Shown here piece by piece: positions 11,441 through 22,950 of a stretch of DNA of 64,000 nucleotides. The notes under the pieces are model-generated. The model ran no database searches and had not been told where the DNA came from. It saw only the letters and a program-made list of their open reading frames with translations. Within the stretch, counting starts at the first letter, position 1. The number at the start of each line of letters is the position of its first letter. Position numbers and translations under genes: made by a program. Source of the stretch: Phlebiopsis flavidoalba (lineage: Eukaryota; Basidiomycota; Agaricomycetes; Polyporales; Phanerochaetaceae); assembly GCA_035772785.1 (NCBI GenBank), contig JAOCPU010000070.1, positions 62,001-126,000 on the forward strand. Direction: 5' to 3'.

Positions 11441-12895
11441 ATCTTCAACGACAAGGCGCAGACGACGAGAACGCCGCCGAAACAGAAAAGAAATTGCTCG
11501 GCCTGCTCACGACTGCGCGCCGAAGGGACAGCCAGACGGCCAATCGGGAGCGCGTGAGAAGAACGGGCGCGGACCGGGTCTCATTGGTACCACGGGCAGA
11601 CACGAGGCTACGAGCACAGAACGGAAACGCATCCTGCGCGAGCACCTGCGCAAACGCGAACAACGAGCCCAGGAGACCCGCGCGCGTTGCAGGCGAGAAC
11701 GAGTCCGCGACGAAGGCTTCCCATTCACGGCAGCGTCCTGCGATCGATGCCTCGTCCGCCGTGCACGCAAAACCCATTGCGCCCGGTGCGCATCAGCACC
11801 GTTGTGGGCTGATGCAGGCTGATGCTGTGGGCGGGCTGTGGACCTGGACGCGCCTGGGTGCGCCGCGGGGCGTCGCCGCAGCGTCCGACGGCGAGCTCGA
11901 GCCAGGCACGGACATCAGAAGACGGTGCTGCGCGCAAAAAAGCTAGTAAGCGTGTGCGGTTCGAGGTTCCTGCGAGGGTGAGTTGAGCCGGGTGTGCTGG
12001 CGATGGATGGTGCTCACCAAGCTCACCGAGACTGAATATGCGCGCGGGAACGATGATGCAGCATGCGGGTGGAATTCACATTTGTTGGTCTAGTTCTGCG
12101 GAGATCATGCCAGTGGCACTCGGGGGAAGTCGAGTCGGGCGAGGTCGCACCCGGGCGCACCGCGGTTGGCTGGGAGAGTAGACGCCGTGGCGCCCCGCCT
12201 GCTCCTTCCCCAATCACCCTGGTGGCGTTCCCATCACCCGCCTCGCCGCCCTCGCTTTGCCACAGCAGCTGCACACCTCGCATCACAAAGGCCCCAAATC
12301 CATCTTTCAAAGCGTACAACAAACAGGTCTCGCATGAGATCATGCAAGAATATCCAGACCCAGCGCCACCAATTACCTACGACACAATCCCCGCGCCTAG
12401 CCACGCGCCCGCGCCCCCTCATGGTTGGCCAGCCCGGCGCAGCGCGCCACCACCACACCGCCCGCCCGCGCCCGCTCCGCCCGCTCGCGACCCGCTCTCG
12501 CCTCGCTGATCCACCCCCGTGCCCCTCGCCTCCCCTCACCGTGCCCACCGCGCACATGCGCGCACTTGTCTGCCCGAGCACGCACGATGAGCCATCCCCC
12601 GCGCGACCGCATGGGCTCCTCGCGCTCGCCATCGCGCACGAGTGGTGGGGCGGAGGCACGCCCGCGCGGTGCGCCGTGTCTGGCCGCGCCGGGGTGGGTG
12701 GCGTGCGCCTGGAGGGCTCTGGGGCGCGGGCGCGGGCGCGGCGGCGCTGCCTGCCTTTTTCGTGCAGCTGGGGGCTTGGTGGGCGCCTTTTTTCTGGGGC
12801 TCTGGTTGGCTCGTGCGGGGGAACCTCGGCGGCCTCGCCGATACTGCTCGCGGTCGTGCAGTACGTGGATTGGACGGGGATGCACGATAAATAAT
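11440..12895 (+). CDS. Cysteine-containing basic protein Y1 (possible zinc-binding), indel-broken
   Basis: A consistent reading near 11610-11815 is an arginine-rich helix (ERKRILREHLRKREQRAQE) followed by GFPFTAASCDRC, a short basic loop and CARCASAPLWADAG. Two CxxC pairs around a basic loop resemble a fungal zinc-binding motif but do not fit the full Zn2Cys6 spacing. Downstream blocks such as GGVPIT near 12225 and a C-terminal glycine/tryptophan-rich part follow. Copy Y2 on the minus strand at 22950-21560 shares these blocks, including 22 identical bases (12217-12238 against 22032-22053). The whole region is strongly GC-rich. Boundaries are approximate and function is unknown. Confidence 0.45.
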
Positions 12896-13311
12896 AATAT
12901 GCAGGCGGTAGTAATACAACAAAACGGTTAGGGAAGAACACGAATCGTGGGGTGGTGCGCGTGTGGCTACAGAGAACGGTCTATGGCCAGCGTCCGGAGC
13001 CTCTGCTCGGCTGTCCTCCTCGGTCGTCTCGGCGCGCTATGCTGAGACTGCGTCGCGAGGGCCCTCTGTCTCCACCAACTATGCGCGGGTACGAGTAAAA
13101 GTTTGCAGATGTGTCGCATAAATGCAGGGGTGTGTGTGTGGTTGTTCAGTACGAGCGGCGGACTCCCAATGCAGGGGGGTATAACCGGAGCCGCCAACTC
13201 GAATCAATGCAAGGGTGTTTCGATTTCAATTCATCTGTAGGGAGAACGCAGTCAGCATCCGTCGCACATGCCGCAGCGAGAGTAAAAGGACTAACCATGT
13301 GATGCTCCCGC

Positions 13312-14024
13312 CTAGCAGACGGCGCAGCCCCGGCCGCTCTCGCGCACGAGGCGCTCCATGCGCACGCAGCTCTCCATGCGCGCGTCGACGAGCTCGGCAA
13401 ACATCTCGAGCAGGCGCGCGCGGCGGGCTCGGACTGTGCGCGCAGGCGCGCGGGGCGGCGGCGCCGGTGCGGGTTGCCCGCCGCGATGCCCGCGAGGTGC
13501 AGGCGGTGCTTGTTCTTGCGGGCGCAGCCACAGCGACGTGTGGCGCGGCGTGCGCCGGCCGGGGCGAGCCCGCGTTCTCGAGCGGCGGCGAGGCGAGGGC
13601 GGATAGGGCGAGGACGCGGGCGAGGCGAGGGCGTTCTCGGCGTCGGGCTCAGCCTTGACCCGGACGGCGCAGGACGTGGTGGGCGAGCTGGCGGGCGAGG
13701 CGTTGGCGTGCGAGGAGCCCGTCAGCGGCAGGTGCGGCTCGCCGTCGATGCCCTTGGTGAGGTAAGGCAGCTCGAGCGCGGCGCGCGTGTGTTGGATCCA
13801 GTACTGCTCCTGCTGGTAGAACGACGTGAGGTTGTCGAGCAGCGACGAGGTCTGCTTGTGGTGTGCGGGTGCGGGTGGGCATGGTGCAGCTGGTGGATGT
13901 GCGTCGGTGCGAGACGAGCTGGTTGGCCGGGTAGGCGAAGAAAGGAGGAGTGCTGCGAGGGGGGAGAGTGTGGCGGTGTCGGGAGGGCAACGGCGGACGC
14001 GGATTCGTCGAACTTTATGGCCAT
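13312..14024 (-). CDS. Uncharacterised basidiomycete protein, about 235 residues
   Basis: On the minus strand the reading starts MAIKFDESASAVALPTPPHS (ATG at 14024) and, with two one-base corrections, joins QTSSLLDNLTSFYQQEQYWI and QHTRAALELPYLTKGIDGEP, a Ser/Pro-rich linker (ASPASSPTTS, ASPASSPYPPSP), an Arg/Pro-rich basic stretch and a C-terminal helix RARLLEMFAELVDARMESCV followed by RMERLVRESG, ending TAG at 13312. The conserved parts look like a helix near residues 50-80 and the C-terminal helix, with a low-complexity linker between. I do not know its function. The gene reads away from EMC10, with a long CCAAT-rich region between them. Confidence 0.6.
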
Positions 14025-15897
14025 TGTGGCAAAGCGTTGTGTGGCTACGAGGGATGAGTGGGTGCGAGCGGGGGGGAGAATGGGAAGATGGAGGGCAGAC
14101 GGGTGGTTGGACGTGGGATATAAAGGCCAGAGGCAGCGAGTCTCGACCAACGCTCTCGTCGTGACATGACAAGGACCACGTGCCCGCGTCCAGGCCACAG
14201 CCCAGCGCGCCGGCCAATCAGCTCCTCGTCTGCCAGAGCCTACCAACGATCCAGAGCGTCGAGCATCTCGCCCCCTTCCCGTTTCGGCAGAGCCAATGGG
14301 AACCCCATCGCCCAGGGAGCCAATCCTGGCCCCTGCTCCGCCTGCCCCTTTGGGCCGGTGGTGTGACAGGTGCTGCGCGCATGACGCATGCGGGGTAAAC
14401 CTGTAGACAACAGTCAGTGCGACCGGGACAGCGCAGTGGCGGACGAGGCGAGAGGAGAGAGAGCGACGCGCGTGGGGGGACGATAGCCGATGGATGGGTC
14501 TGGGATGGGAATGGAAATTGCAGGCGCCTGCGCGCTGGTGTCGGAAGTACGCCGTGCAAAGCGATTTGGTTGGCTGGCCGGAGAGCGTGGGAAGCGTGTC
14601 CAGAGCAGCCCGATTGGGACCACTGCCTGCGTCATAGCGCCCCGGGGCTCCCCATTGGCTGGTGCGCCGCTTAGCCTGAGTCAGCGAAGAGTAACCCTCG
14701 CTCGGACGTGCTCGTGCGAGCGCGAACCCAAGTAAACGACTGCGACACTACCACCTGCTAAGCGAGCCAGCACGCTCTCTGCCGCCGTTGCCACACGACC
14801 CAGCTACTGCCCCCGCACCGTCCAGAACACGCCCCAGCTGACCGCGCAGCGACCAGCAGCGTCGCCGGCAATAACTGCGCTCTCGTCGTGGCTCGGTCGC
14901 TATGTGCGGTCGCCCTCCCTGCTCGCACGCCCGACTGTCGCCCGCACGCACACCAGTCCAGAGCACGCGCACATTTCAAACATGTGTCTTTCGCCCGCAT
15001 CAGCTGCAGAGGGACTCGACCCAGCGAGGTCCGTCCACTACACAGACCAGACACCTATCAGCCGCTCGGCAGCCCCGGCGCCCGGTGCCCATTGGCTCAG
15101 CCAATCACCTCCTCTGCGGCGTACCCGCTCGCGTTCTCGCAGGGCGTTGAATGGGCCCCGCATCACTGGGACGTCGATGTCTCCCGCCGTGTGGCTCCCA
15201 ACGCCTCACTTCTCTGCGCGAGGCGGGCCACGATGCGCTTTTGAGCAGCCGCCAGGCGTCCCCGTGATCAGGATGCATTTCAGACAGTTGGCAAGCAGGC
15301 CGTTTTGCTGCGTCTGCGGGAAGGCGGGTACAGCCCCGCAGGCCTATGGGAAAGATAGATTCACGGCCGTAAACGATGCCGTATGACGCACCGGGCAATG
15401 GCAGCATGTCAAAATACGCGCATCACTTTTTGCAAAGCGGGTCAATTGTCGGCGGGAAAGACATCATAACCTTACCCCGGCACAGACGGAGAGTTCTCTA
15501 TAGATGATAAGCGTATTTTACCCTAGCAGTAGTTATATGTAGTAGGAAGACGAGTAGGTCTCCATGCCACCCTTCCGGTTGGACGTAGCTCAACGCTAAT
15601 TAAATGTGGCGTTGTCCGGGGCCAACTACAAAGATCGATGCAAGCGAGGGCTCAGAAGCACCCAACAGTCCAGCCAATCGCTTACTCGCGCACACTTTGA
15701 AATCGCACCTTGTGCTTGTACGCTTCGCGAAACACACCCTCCAAGGGCTCGTGAACAGCAGCGTGACAAAAAGCGCACAAGCGCCCGGAAGCCGATATGT
15801 CCCCGATCTAGATCGGCGGCCCCACGACCAACCAGAGCCCACCAGCAGCACCTCCATCCGGCGCCTAACCCCCACACCTTCCGCATTCGGCGACGAT
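14025..15897. promoter_or_regulatory. Divergent intergenic region with a cluster of CCAAT boxes
   Basis: Between the minus-strand gene ending upstream at 14024 and EMC10 at 15898 there is no recognised gene. It contains CCAAT or ATTGG pentamers at 14214, 14293, 14320, 14613, 14654, 15091, 15101 and 15674, and a CACGTG at 14177-14182. Several lie in GGCCAATCA or GAGCCAATC contexts typical of functional CCAAT (HAP complex) sites. The spread over 1.5 kb is longer than needed for two promoters, so an undetected transcript could lie inside. Confidence 0.45.
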
Positions 15898-16880
15898 ATG
15901 CTTCTCCCCACCACCCTCCTCGGCTCCCTCGCTCTCGCCTCCGCCGCGCTCGCGCAGGAGGCCGTCCCCAGAGGCCCTCCGGCCTTCGGGTGCTCCAGCG
16001 CATCTACCACAACCCGCGCGCGCGAGCGAGCCCTTTGTTGACCGCGGCGCGCTTGTGCTCGATGGCGCCGCCACCGCGACGCTCACTCCCGCCGCGGGCG
16101 GACGTGCTCGGCGCGTACTTTGCTGAATACACCGCGCAGGAGGGTGCGGAGGATGTGCCGCCGGTAGAGCTCGATGGCGCGGTGTACCAGCTTGCGCTTG
16201 CGCATCCTGATGATACGAGTCCTGCGCCAGTGGCATGTTTGCTGCTGTGCGCGCCGTATGTCCTCTCCCCCTTCTACCTCTGCTGCGTAGTGCTGATGGG
16301 TTAAAGTAGTGTCATGTCCCGCTCGCGACAGCAGAACATTCACTGGGCTTCACCTCGACGCCGCGGGGTACGCCAAGCCGTATGCGCTCGACTACAACGG
16401 TTGCGCCTGTACCCCCCTCGCGGACTTGGGACGTGCTATGACATTGCAGTCTGCGGGGTCGAAGAAGCGCGGCGGAAGGCGGTTGCGGTGAGCTCGCGCT
16501 GGCGCGCAATCGCTGAACTCGACCGTCATCGTGAAGATGCCCGTCGGTGCCGCCCCTTGTGAGTCCTTGTGCGGTTCTTTAAGGACTAGAATGCTGAGGA
16601 ACTGTGTAGGCCCCAACTGCGCGAGCAACATGCACGAACTGGAAGGGGGTGACGATACCGCCGCCCCTCACAGCAGAGGGAAAAACCCGTCACGTAGACG
16701 TAACGCCGCGCAGGAAAAGTCGTTCATGACAAAAGTACTGGATGTATTTCGCGATTGCGTGGTTTTGGCCTATCGTGAGTGGCTCGCAGAGTATGGGTTG
16801 TATGCGGTCGTGGCTGACATTGTGTGTTAGCTGTCAGTGGGGCGCCGCCGGAGGAAGAAGAGGGCCGGCAGAAGAAGTAG
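15898..16880 (+). CDS. EMC10: ER membrane protein complex subunit 10 (EMC10), indel-broken
   Basis: The start MLLPTTLLGSLALASAALAQ is a clear signal peptide. It is followed by RIYHNPRA, EPFVDRGALVLDGATATLTP and VYQLALAHPDDTSPA, then HVAAVRA; an intron (about 16256-16311) separates this from CHVPLATAEHFTGLHLDAAG. ALDYNG-, SRW- and STVIVKMPVGAAP-containing stretches complete the lumenal domain. A second half reads EKSFMTKYW, then a membrane segment beginning MYFAIAWFWPI, an intron, and the acidic tail SGAPPEEEEGRQKK with TAG at 16878. Signal peptide, lumenal beta domain, single C-terminal membrane anchor and short charged tail are the layout of EMC10, part of the complex that inserts tail-anchored and multipass proteins in the ER. 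Several single-base shifts interrupt the frame. Confidence 0.8.
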
Positions 16881-17640
16881 ATGCGTGTTTGCGGTTTGTG
16901 ATGCGGTTGTGTCGAGAAAATGAAATCTCGTTCTGGTGGATCGGGCTTGGTGTGTGGCCATGTGGTATCAGTGTCTTCGAGTTGGATCCGAATAATTGAA
17001 AATGTGCCCCCGGGCCAATTGCATCGACTAATCGGCAATGCAAACGCTTGTGTTTTTCTTCCATCTGTACTGACGTCCAGATGTAAAGCACGAGGCTCTG
17101 CAGCTACGCTCAATGGGTGGACGGGTCACAGTGTACTCAAGCAGACAGGCGATCACACCACGCTGGCGAGTGTCGACGAGTGTTGCATTTTCGCTAAAGC
17201 GCCGCTGGGGGGGGGGGGGGGGACTGTGGTACAAATTTTCAGACAGCCTGCAATTTACTTCATAAATGCGCGTCCAGTGACGTTTCCTGTAGGCATAATA
17301 CCTCATGGTCTTATGGTTTTTGAGTGTGTGCGGTCAGGCATTACTCCCCCTGGAGGACTCATAATCAGTGAGCGTGGGTTGGGCCTCCACCGTAGCGTGA
17401 GTTGTTGGCTCCATCACCTATGGAGGTCTCTAGAGGTTCACGTTAAGGGTCCGTTGGTTCTTTTCTATTCATACTGAGATTAATGAAGTCACGTACAGGA
17501 GGATTCCATAGCGCTCACAGGAAGCACATTCCCCTTTCGTGTCAGGATGATTTCAGGATTTCTTCGCTGAAATTCCAATACTGGAAATGGCGCATCGGTG
17601 TCCATAACCTTCAAGTGTCGCGGTTAGCACGCCCTACACG
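16881..17640. other. Intergenic with a G tract; possible X3 remnant
   Basis: No gene recognised. A run of 16 G lies at 17207-17222. From about 17500 onward the sequence begins to align with the region upstream of DUF6535 copy A (inverted), and at about 17395 a CGTGAG sits where the X-gene donor would be expected from the spacing at copies A and B, but similarity to X1 here is weak. Confidence 0.35.
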
Positions 17641-17847
17641 CGTCCATATCGTTATCGTCGTGAGTCGTGAAGTCAACACAGTCGTTGGCGGCCATCTCAT
17701 ACCACCCCCAGTAGATATCGTATATCCGCTCGACAACGCACAGACCGCCTTTGAGTGTCTTCGTGTAAAATGCGCAAGCCCTCAAGGGCGCTACACGGAA
17801 TGGAGCGCACTACGGGATCTAGGCCAGGCTGAAATCCTTGGAAGGGA

Positions 17848-17855
17848 TATATAAA
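17848..17855 (+). promoter_or_regulatory. TATA box of DUF6535 copy C
   Basis: TATATAAA lies 81 bases upstream of the ATG at 17936 within a block (ATCCTTGGAAGGGATATATA) shared with copy A. Homology of the two promoters can be followed upstream through CCGCTCGACA and AGTCGTGAAGT motifs for about 200 bases. Confidence 0.7.
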
Positions 17856-17935
17856 CGCGATTGGGAGGGCAGTCGACTAGTCAACACCAGCTTCTCTCTC
17901 TGCAAGGCTCGATAATACAATTATCGACAACGATT

Positions 17936-20900
17936 ATGTCACTACTACTGGGATCTTGGAAGTGCAGGACAAAAAAAAAAGGAAAAGAGGTATTGTCTAT
18001 GTTTCTTCGCTAGCATTCTGCGCAGCTTCTCACAATGTTTGTCGTAGCACTGTCCCCACCCACTGTCCCGCAGGATTCCCTACCCACTGTCCCACACAGG
18101 GTTCTCCCACCCACTGTCCCACAGGATTTCCCCCCCACTGGAGCGCATGATTCCCCACCCCGTGGAGCGCAGGGATACGTCTCAACAGAAGGATGTTTTG
18201 CTCCATTACGGGGAGCCATACCTACTGAAATGTGTACGTCACTGTCGAGGCAAACCGAACGTTGATATGTACCGACCACATTATTTGATTAGGAGGAGCC
18301 ATCGACGTCTGATTTGCTTCCATTGAGTGGGGTGTTTTGATGGCCATTTGACGATGCAGAGGTCATTGAACTGTTTACTAGGTTCCCGAAGCGTGGTCCA
18401 CGCTGTTGGACTGTACCAATGAATTTGAGAAGGAAAAGGTCGAAACATGGAAGAACGAGATGGATAATCTTCTGGTCTTCGTGCGTGGAGTATCTTTTAT
18501 TTTGCCTAAGATACAAGACTCCACCGAAGTCGTATTCAGGCCGGATTGCTCTCTGCTGTAGTGACAGCGTTTACACTCGACTCGTACAAAGTGGCTGCAG
18601 CAAGATCCCGGCGAACGCTCGGCGGACTTTCTACAGCAAATATCTACCCAGCTTTCATCGTTTTTCCTGCGGCTTCAGGTTTCGTAAACCCCACTACCAC
18701 ACCTTGAGGCCGCTGCGCCCTTCAGCTCACTCCTCGAGCGATCGACGTCAAGATCAACTCCCTCTGGTTCATCAGTCTGTCCCTTAGTCTCACCTCCTCT
18801 TTCCTGGCCATCGCGGTCCCATCAATGGCTCCGTGCCCTCCCTCATCCGCAGAACATCACTAACCGCACAATCTGTCCTCCTTCGCCAGAGTCACCTGGC
18901 ATCCCTGCAAGGGGGCTCTTGGCAGGTGCCCAACGATCATAAATCTCATCCCCGTCATGGTTCAGGCCTCGCTGGTGCTGTTTTTATGATCGCTTGTATT
19001 TTTTCCTTGCCAGGCCTCGACCATCCGATTTATCAGGCCGTTCTCCGTGGTCACCGCCATCCCCATTTTTTCATACGCACTCCTGTCGCTGTTACCCCTC
19101 ATACGGCCTCAATGCCCATTCAGGTCCACCCCTAGTCCCAACAGTAGTATTTGTCTGGAATATCTGCCGAAGTATCGCTACTGCAGCTACGATGCTCCGC
19201 CTCATTAACCCTCACCGGCGATCTATATCACTATCCTCACTCTCATTTATATCATGTTTTATGTTCATGCTTTTTTCACTGCTAGCCGCAACATTCATCT
19301 CCCTATCACCACTCGCTGTCGCATTCGCTGTCGTGTTCTTCGCGGGTTGTTTTGCTCGTGGGTTGCATACTAGGCTGCATCGGGCTCTCCAGGAAATCTA
19401 AATCCGATAGCACTACCGGCGACGCTGCTATTACTACATCGACCGCGCAGGCCACGTCTTACCAACATGCGGCGGCGAAATCTCCAAGAGATACTGGAAG
19501 GAATCGAAAAGACGCTGAAGGACATCAAGTCGGTCTGGGCCCATACCTTCAAAGAGTCCACACATCGGGGGATGAAGTATGCTCGTAAGCAAGAAGCACC
19601 GTGGGACACCATCGTTCTGGGTGACCGCCGAAGCAAACAGCTTTTTTGGACCACCGCAGCAACTTATACGCTATATCACAGGGGTCAGCGGAGACGCGGC
19701 TCCGGATGGCTCCAACCTACAACTACTACATGTCCGCCCTCGTCCATGCGCCAGAGGCTACTCCTACCGAAAGCTCGCCGCACCTCCTACATTCTACTCT
19801 TCCTCCGTCTTCCAAAGTCAGAGCGCGCTTTTATGCGTGCTCCATTGGAGGACGGTCGGGCGTAGCCATGTCTCTACAAAGCTTTACCCACTTACCTGGT
19901 CGGGTGGGGTCACTTCTCGGCGGTCTTCGAACCCCAGCTTCGTGGATCAGTACAGAAGGTGTTCTTGCTGCACGCTCCAATACCACCTCAACGGCTGACC
20001 TTGTGCTAGAGGGGTGTGACCTGGATATCCGAGCCATTCCAACCACTAGTTCTCGTTGATCCTCTCAATTGCTTTCGCGAACCAAAGTCGCTTCCAGCGT
20101 GGCCATCACTGAGTCTTCCGCCGACGGAGACTTCCGCAAGGCCAAGTCTTCAAGTCTCTCCTCGCTGTTTGCGAAAGACAGAGTTCCTGGGGACGCCCGT
20201 CAACAATAGGATATCCCAGGCGTTGTGTCTTTTCATATGACCACAACTCTTTCAAAACTGACACCGAGAAAAATAATGTAACGTCAAAAGGTGCGGGTGT
20301 TTTCTGTTTGCTGAGAAATTTAAGCCCTATCCATGCTTTACCTCTGTGATTTCACAGACGCTCACCAATTGCAATGAGACACGCGCTCTTCATGGCTGGA
20401 ATCGACACCGACACAGGGAGAACGGAAGCATACGAGAAACCTCCCGCCCTTGTCTCTATAATTCTTCCATTCTATCGTAAAAACAACGACGATCGTTCCA
20501 GTCTATACCAGCCGATCATGCGGAGCGAGATCAACAGTAGTTGGAGCCTCATCTCTCGCAGTAAGTTTGCGACTGCTCGGAGCCAAATGATCGCTCGTCT
20601 CCCTTGAGGCTGGCCAGGCCGTGCCCGCCTCATCCTCTGCTCCCCGATTGTGACCTGACGAACGACGATCCTCCAACTCTTTCAAAACATACGTCTCGAG
20701 TGAGAGTTTCAAAACAGCCATCAACGCCTCGTCCAAGACCTCCACCGCCAACGCAACTGAAGCGCTCCTACATCGTCGTTCAGGACCCAGCCGTGCTGTG
20801 CCTTGCCACACACTCCAGCAGATGTATTCCGACGACGATTACCAGCCAACCTTTCACCGCCGACGAGGTAGAGAGCTGCCGTCCAAAAGACATCGAAGCT

Positions 20901-21161
20901 GCTACTGAAGGCGCTGCCCCTAACAAACCTACTTGCAAAAACGTTATTATTCCCTTGCGCACGCTCCTCGGCCAGATCAATCCGTCTACAGACGAAGGGA
21001 CGTTGCACGCCTCCCGAACCCGCTGTCGTCGGACGCTATTATCCTTAGTAAGCCGCGCTGGCACAGAGACGTGTGTGTCCGGTGCAGGATCTTCTACCTA
21101 CCTGAGGCACAGAGGGCAGGCCCGAGGCCTCTATCCTAGTACCCGCAACGACGAGACGTGA
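17936..21161 (+). CDS. DUF6535 transmembrane protein, copy C (indel-broken)
   Basis: Inverted paralogue of copy A. The first exon starts at ATG 17936; its intron opens with GTATTGTCTATGTTTCTTCG, similar to copy A. The next exon (about 18028-18230) holds a tandem PTVPQD-type repeat that copy A has only once. The core follows: a segment with TKEFEKEKV-like sequence near 18420, WKNEMDNLLVFVRG near 18460, FTLDSYKVAAARS-like sequence, LTPRAIDVKINSLWFISLSL, SLTSSFLAIAV, QVPNDHKSHP and a last hydrophobic block near 19240-19350. The C-terminal soluble half includes VSSESFKTAINASSKTSTAN-like sequence near 20700 and stops near 21161. The upstream 200-350 bases are also duplicated. Function unknown; many indels. 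Confidence 0.83.
18051..18170 (+). repeat. Coding minisatellite in DUF6535 copy C
   Basis: Three to four units of CCCACTGTCCCRCAGGATTC, period about 24-29 bases, encode PPTVPQDSL-PTVPHRVL-PPTVPQDF-PPTGAHDS. Copy A carries a single unit (QPTVPQDET at about 5650-5680), so the array expanded after the duplication or contracted in A. Confidence 0.75.
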
Positions 21162-21550
21162 AGTCGAGAGACTGATGTCACAGAGATGGTTTGTCTGAAT
21201 GGAACGTTTTGGAGATTTGGACGATTTTGCCTAAGGACTTTGGTTGTAATGAGTCGTCATGGCTATGCTAGGCATCTTTACTTAGCAAAGCGGATGTGAA
21301 TTAGCGAGTAGTCCAGTGTCTCATACCAAAGAGCATAAAATCGCAAACTTTGTTTTCAGGTAATGGCGCGCTGTCGCATTCGACTACTGATGATTATCAG
21401 TAAAAACAATGTTTCGCCGAGCATTGTATATAGTCTAAGTGATTTTGGGATATAAGATAATATTAATCAAGATGCAAAACGATTATGATGATCATCCCCA
21501 GCAGGGGCTGTCCTAGCACACTATCCATCCGGCGCTAACGCCATCCTTAC
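21162..21550. other. Intergenic between convergent genes, nothing recognised
   Basis: AT-rich stretch between the 3' ends of DUF6535 copy C and Y2. No coding potential seen; presumably 3' untranslated regions and terminators. Confidence 0.4.
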
Positions 21551-21559
21551 CTCATGTTT

Positions 21560-22950
21560 TCGTCAATTCGTGATCTGTACGACGCGTTCTCCCAGCTCAC
21601 GCATGGGCCCCTCCTGGACTACCCCTCTGCCGTCACTGACAGGCCGCGGGGGTGGTCAGACTCCACAGCATGCGACGCAAGCGCTATTCTCATATCGCCT
21701 GCCGCGCGAGCGTTGGTCCGAAATCACATTGTCGTGTCCGCGACGCGTCTCGTGGCTTCGCCGCGCCGCGGTCAAACGCTCTGGCAAGCACGCCACGCGG
21801 CCTGCGTGCGAGGGCGGGCTAATAGTACCCGCCTGGCTTGGCTGCCGCGTCGTATCGGTTGTGTCGAGTTATGGTCTATACCTGAGTGGCGGATTGATAA
21901 ATCTGGAATTCTTGATACACCGTGAACTAATTTTCCTTGCCTATGACAATGAAATATCTCGTACGCCTTGCAAAGATGGGTTCGGGCTTGGTAGAGGAGC
22001 AAGGCGGTGTAAGGGTGCCGTTGGGCTGCGTCGGTGATGGGAACGCCACCAGGGTCGATGGGGACAGACGCAGGCGGGGCGCTGGCGTTTAAATCACTAG
22101 CCAACCTCGATGCCGCCTGATGCAACCTCGCCCAACTCGTGTTTCCCTCCAGTTGCCGGTTTTCTCGGAACTAGGCCAGCGGTGTGAGCTATACACATGG
22201 TCTGCATCATGTATCCCGCGAGCATGTTCAGTCCGTTCTCGAGCTCGGTGAGCAGCATCGTCAGCACATCCCGGTTCATGATCAATCAACTCACTACGGC
22301 GGCTGACTCTGCAGAAGCTCGTATCTCATGCTTACTGTTTCTTTCCATGCAGCTGGGTCTTCTGATCCATTCATGCCTGGTTCGAGCTCGTCGTCGGACG
22401 CGGCGACAACTCGCGGCGCACCCAGACACGCCCAGTCCCGAGTCACAGCCTACTCACAGCATCAGCCCATAACAGCACTGATGCACACCGGGCGCAAAGG
22501 CTCTCGTAAACGGTGGAACACGCATGTCATCCTTCACAATCGCTCACAGCGCGCGGCTGTGAAAGGGAACCTACGTTCGTTGACCCCCCTCAAGGCTTCA
22601 CTTAGCAACGAGCACGGGTCCCTCTTCCTTCGCTGTTTGCATGGGGCATCTGCTCGCCCCAGACCACTTAAGATGCTTTCCGTTCTCGTAGCATCGTGTC
22701 AAACTGTGGTATCCGAAGAGCTCCGCTTTACTCCCGTTATTCACGCGCTCCCGATTGGCCGTCTGCGCGGGTGCCGCAGTGGGTATGGACATATGGTTGT
22801 AGGGCGACGCTGCGACTCTGCAGGACGACGTGAAAAAGTGGTCTTGCTCTGGAGCTTGCACTACTGTTGGCCGCCCTTGCCCCTCGTGCGGGCAACCTCT
22901 TCGAGAGTTGGGCGCCGAGTGGTCACTGCTTGTCTGCTATTCTGGTATCT
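21560..22950 (-). CDS. Cysteine-containing protein Y2, paralogue of Y1 (degenerate)
   Basis: On the minus strand the blocks of Y1 recur in order: a 24-base stretch near 22770 that encodes QTANRERV in one frame, MLRERKAS near 22680, PFTAARCERL near 22560, LCARCASVLLWADA near 22490, and PGGVPITDA near 22050 followed by LLLYQARTHLCKAYEIFHC. Compared with Y1 one of the CxxC cysteines is replaced (CERL instead of CDRC) as printed. The gene is less GC-rich than Y1. It converges on DUF6535 copy C. Boundaries approximate, function unknown. Confidence 0.4.

Noticed and set aside
12234..12941. Long overlapping open stretches on both strands in the GC-rich part
   Set aside because: High GC removes stop codons on all frames, so open length is not evidence here; only the blocks shared with Y2 were used.
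18051..18170. CRISPR-like or regulatory tandem array
   Set aside because: The genome is eukaryotic and the units are contiguous without spacers; they read as a peptide repeat.
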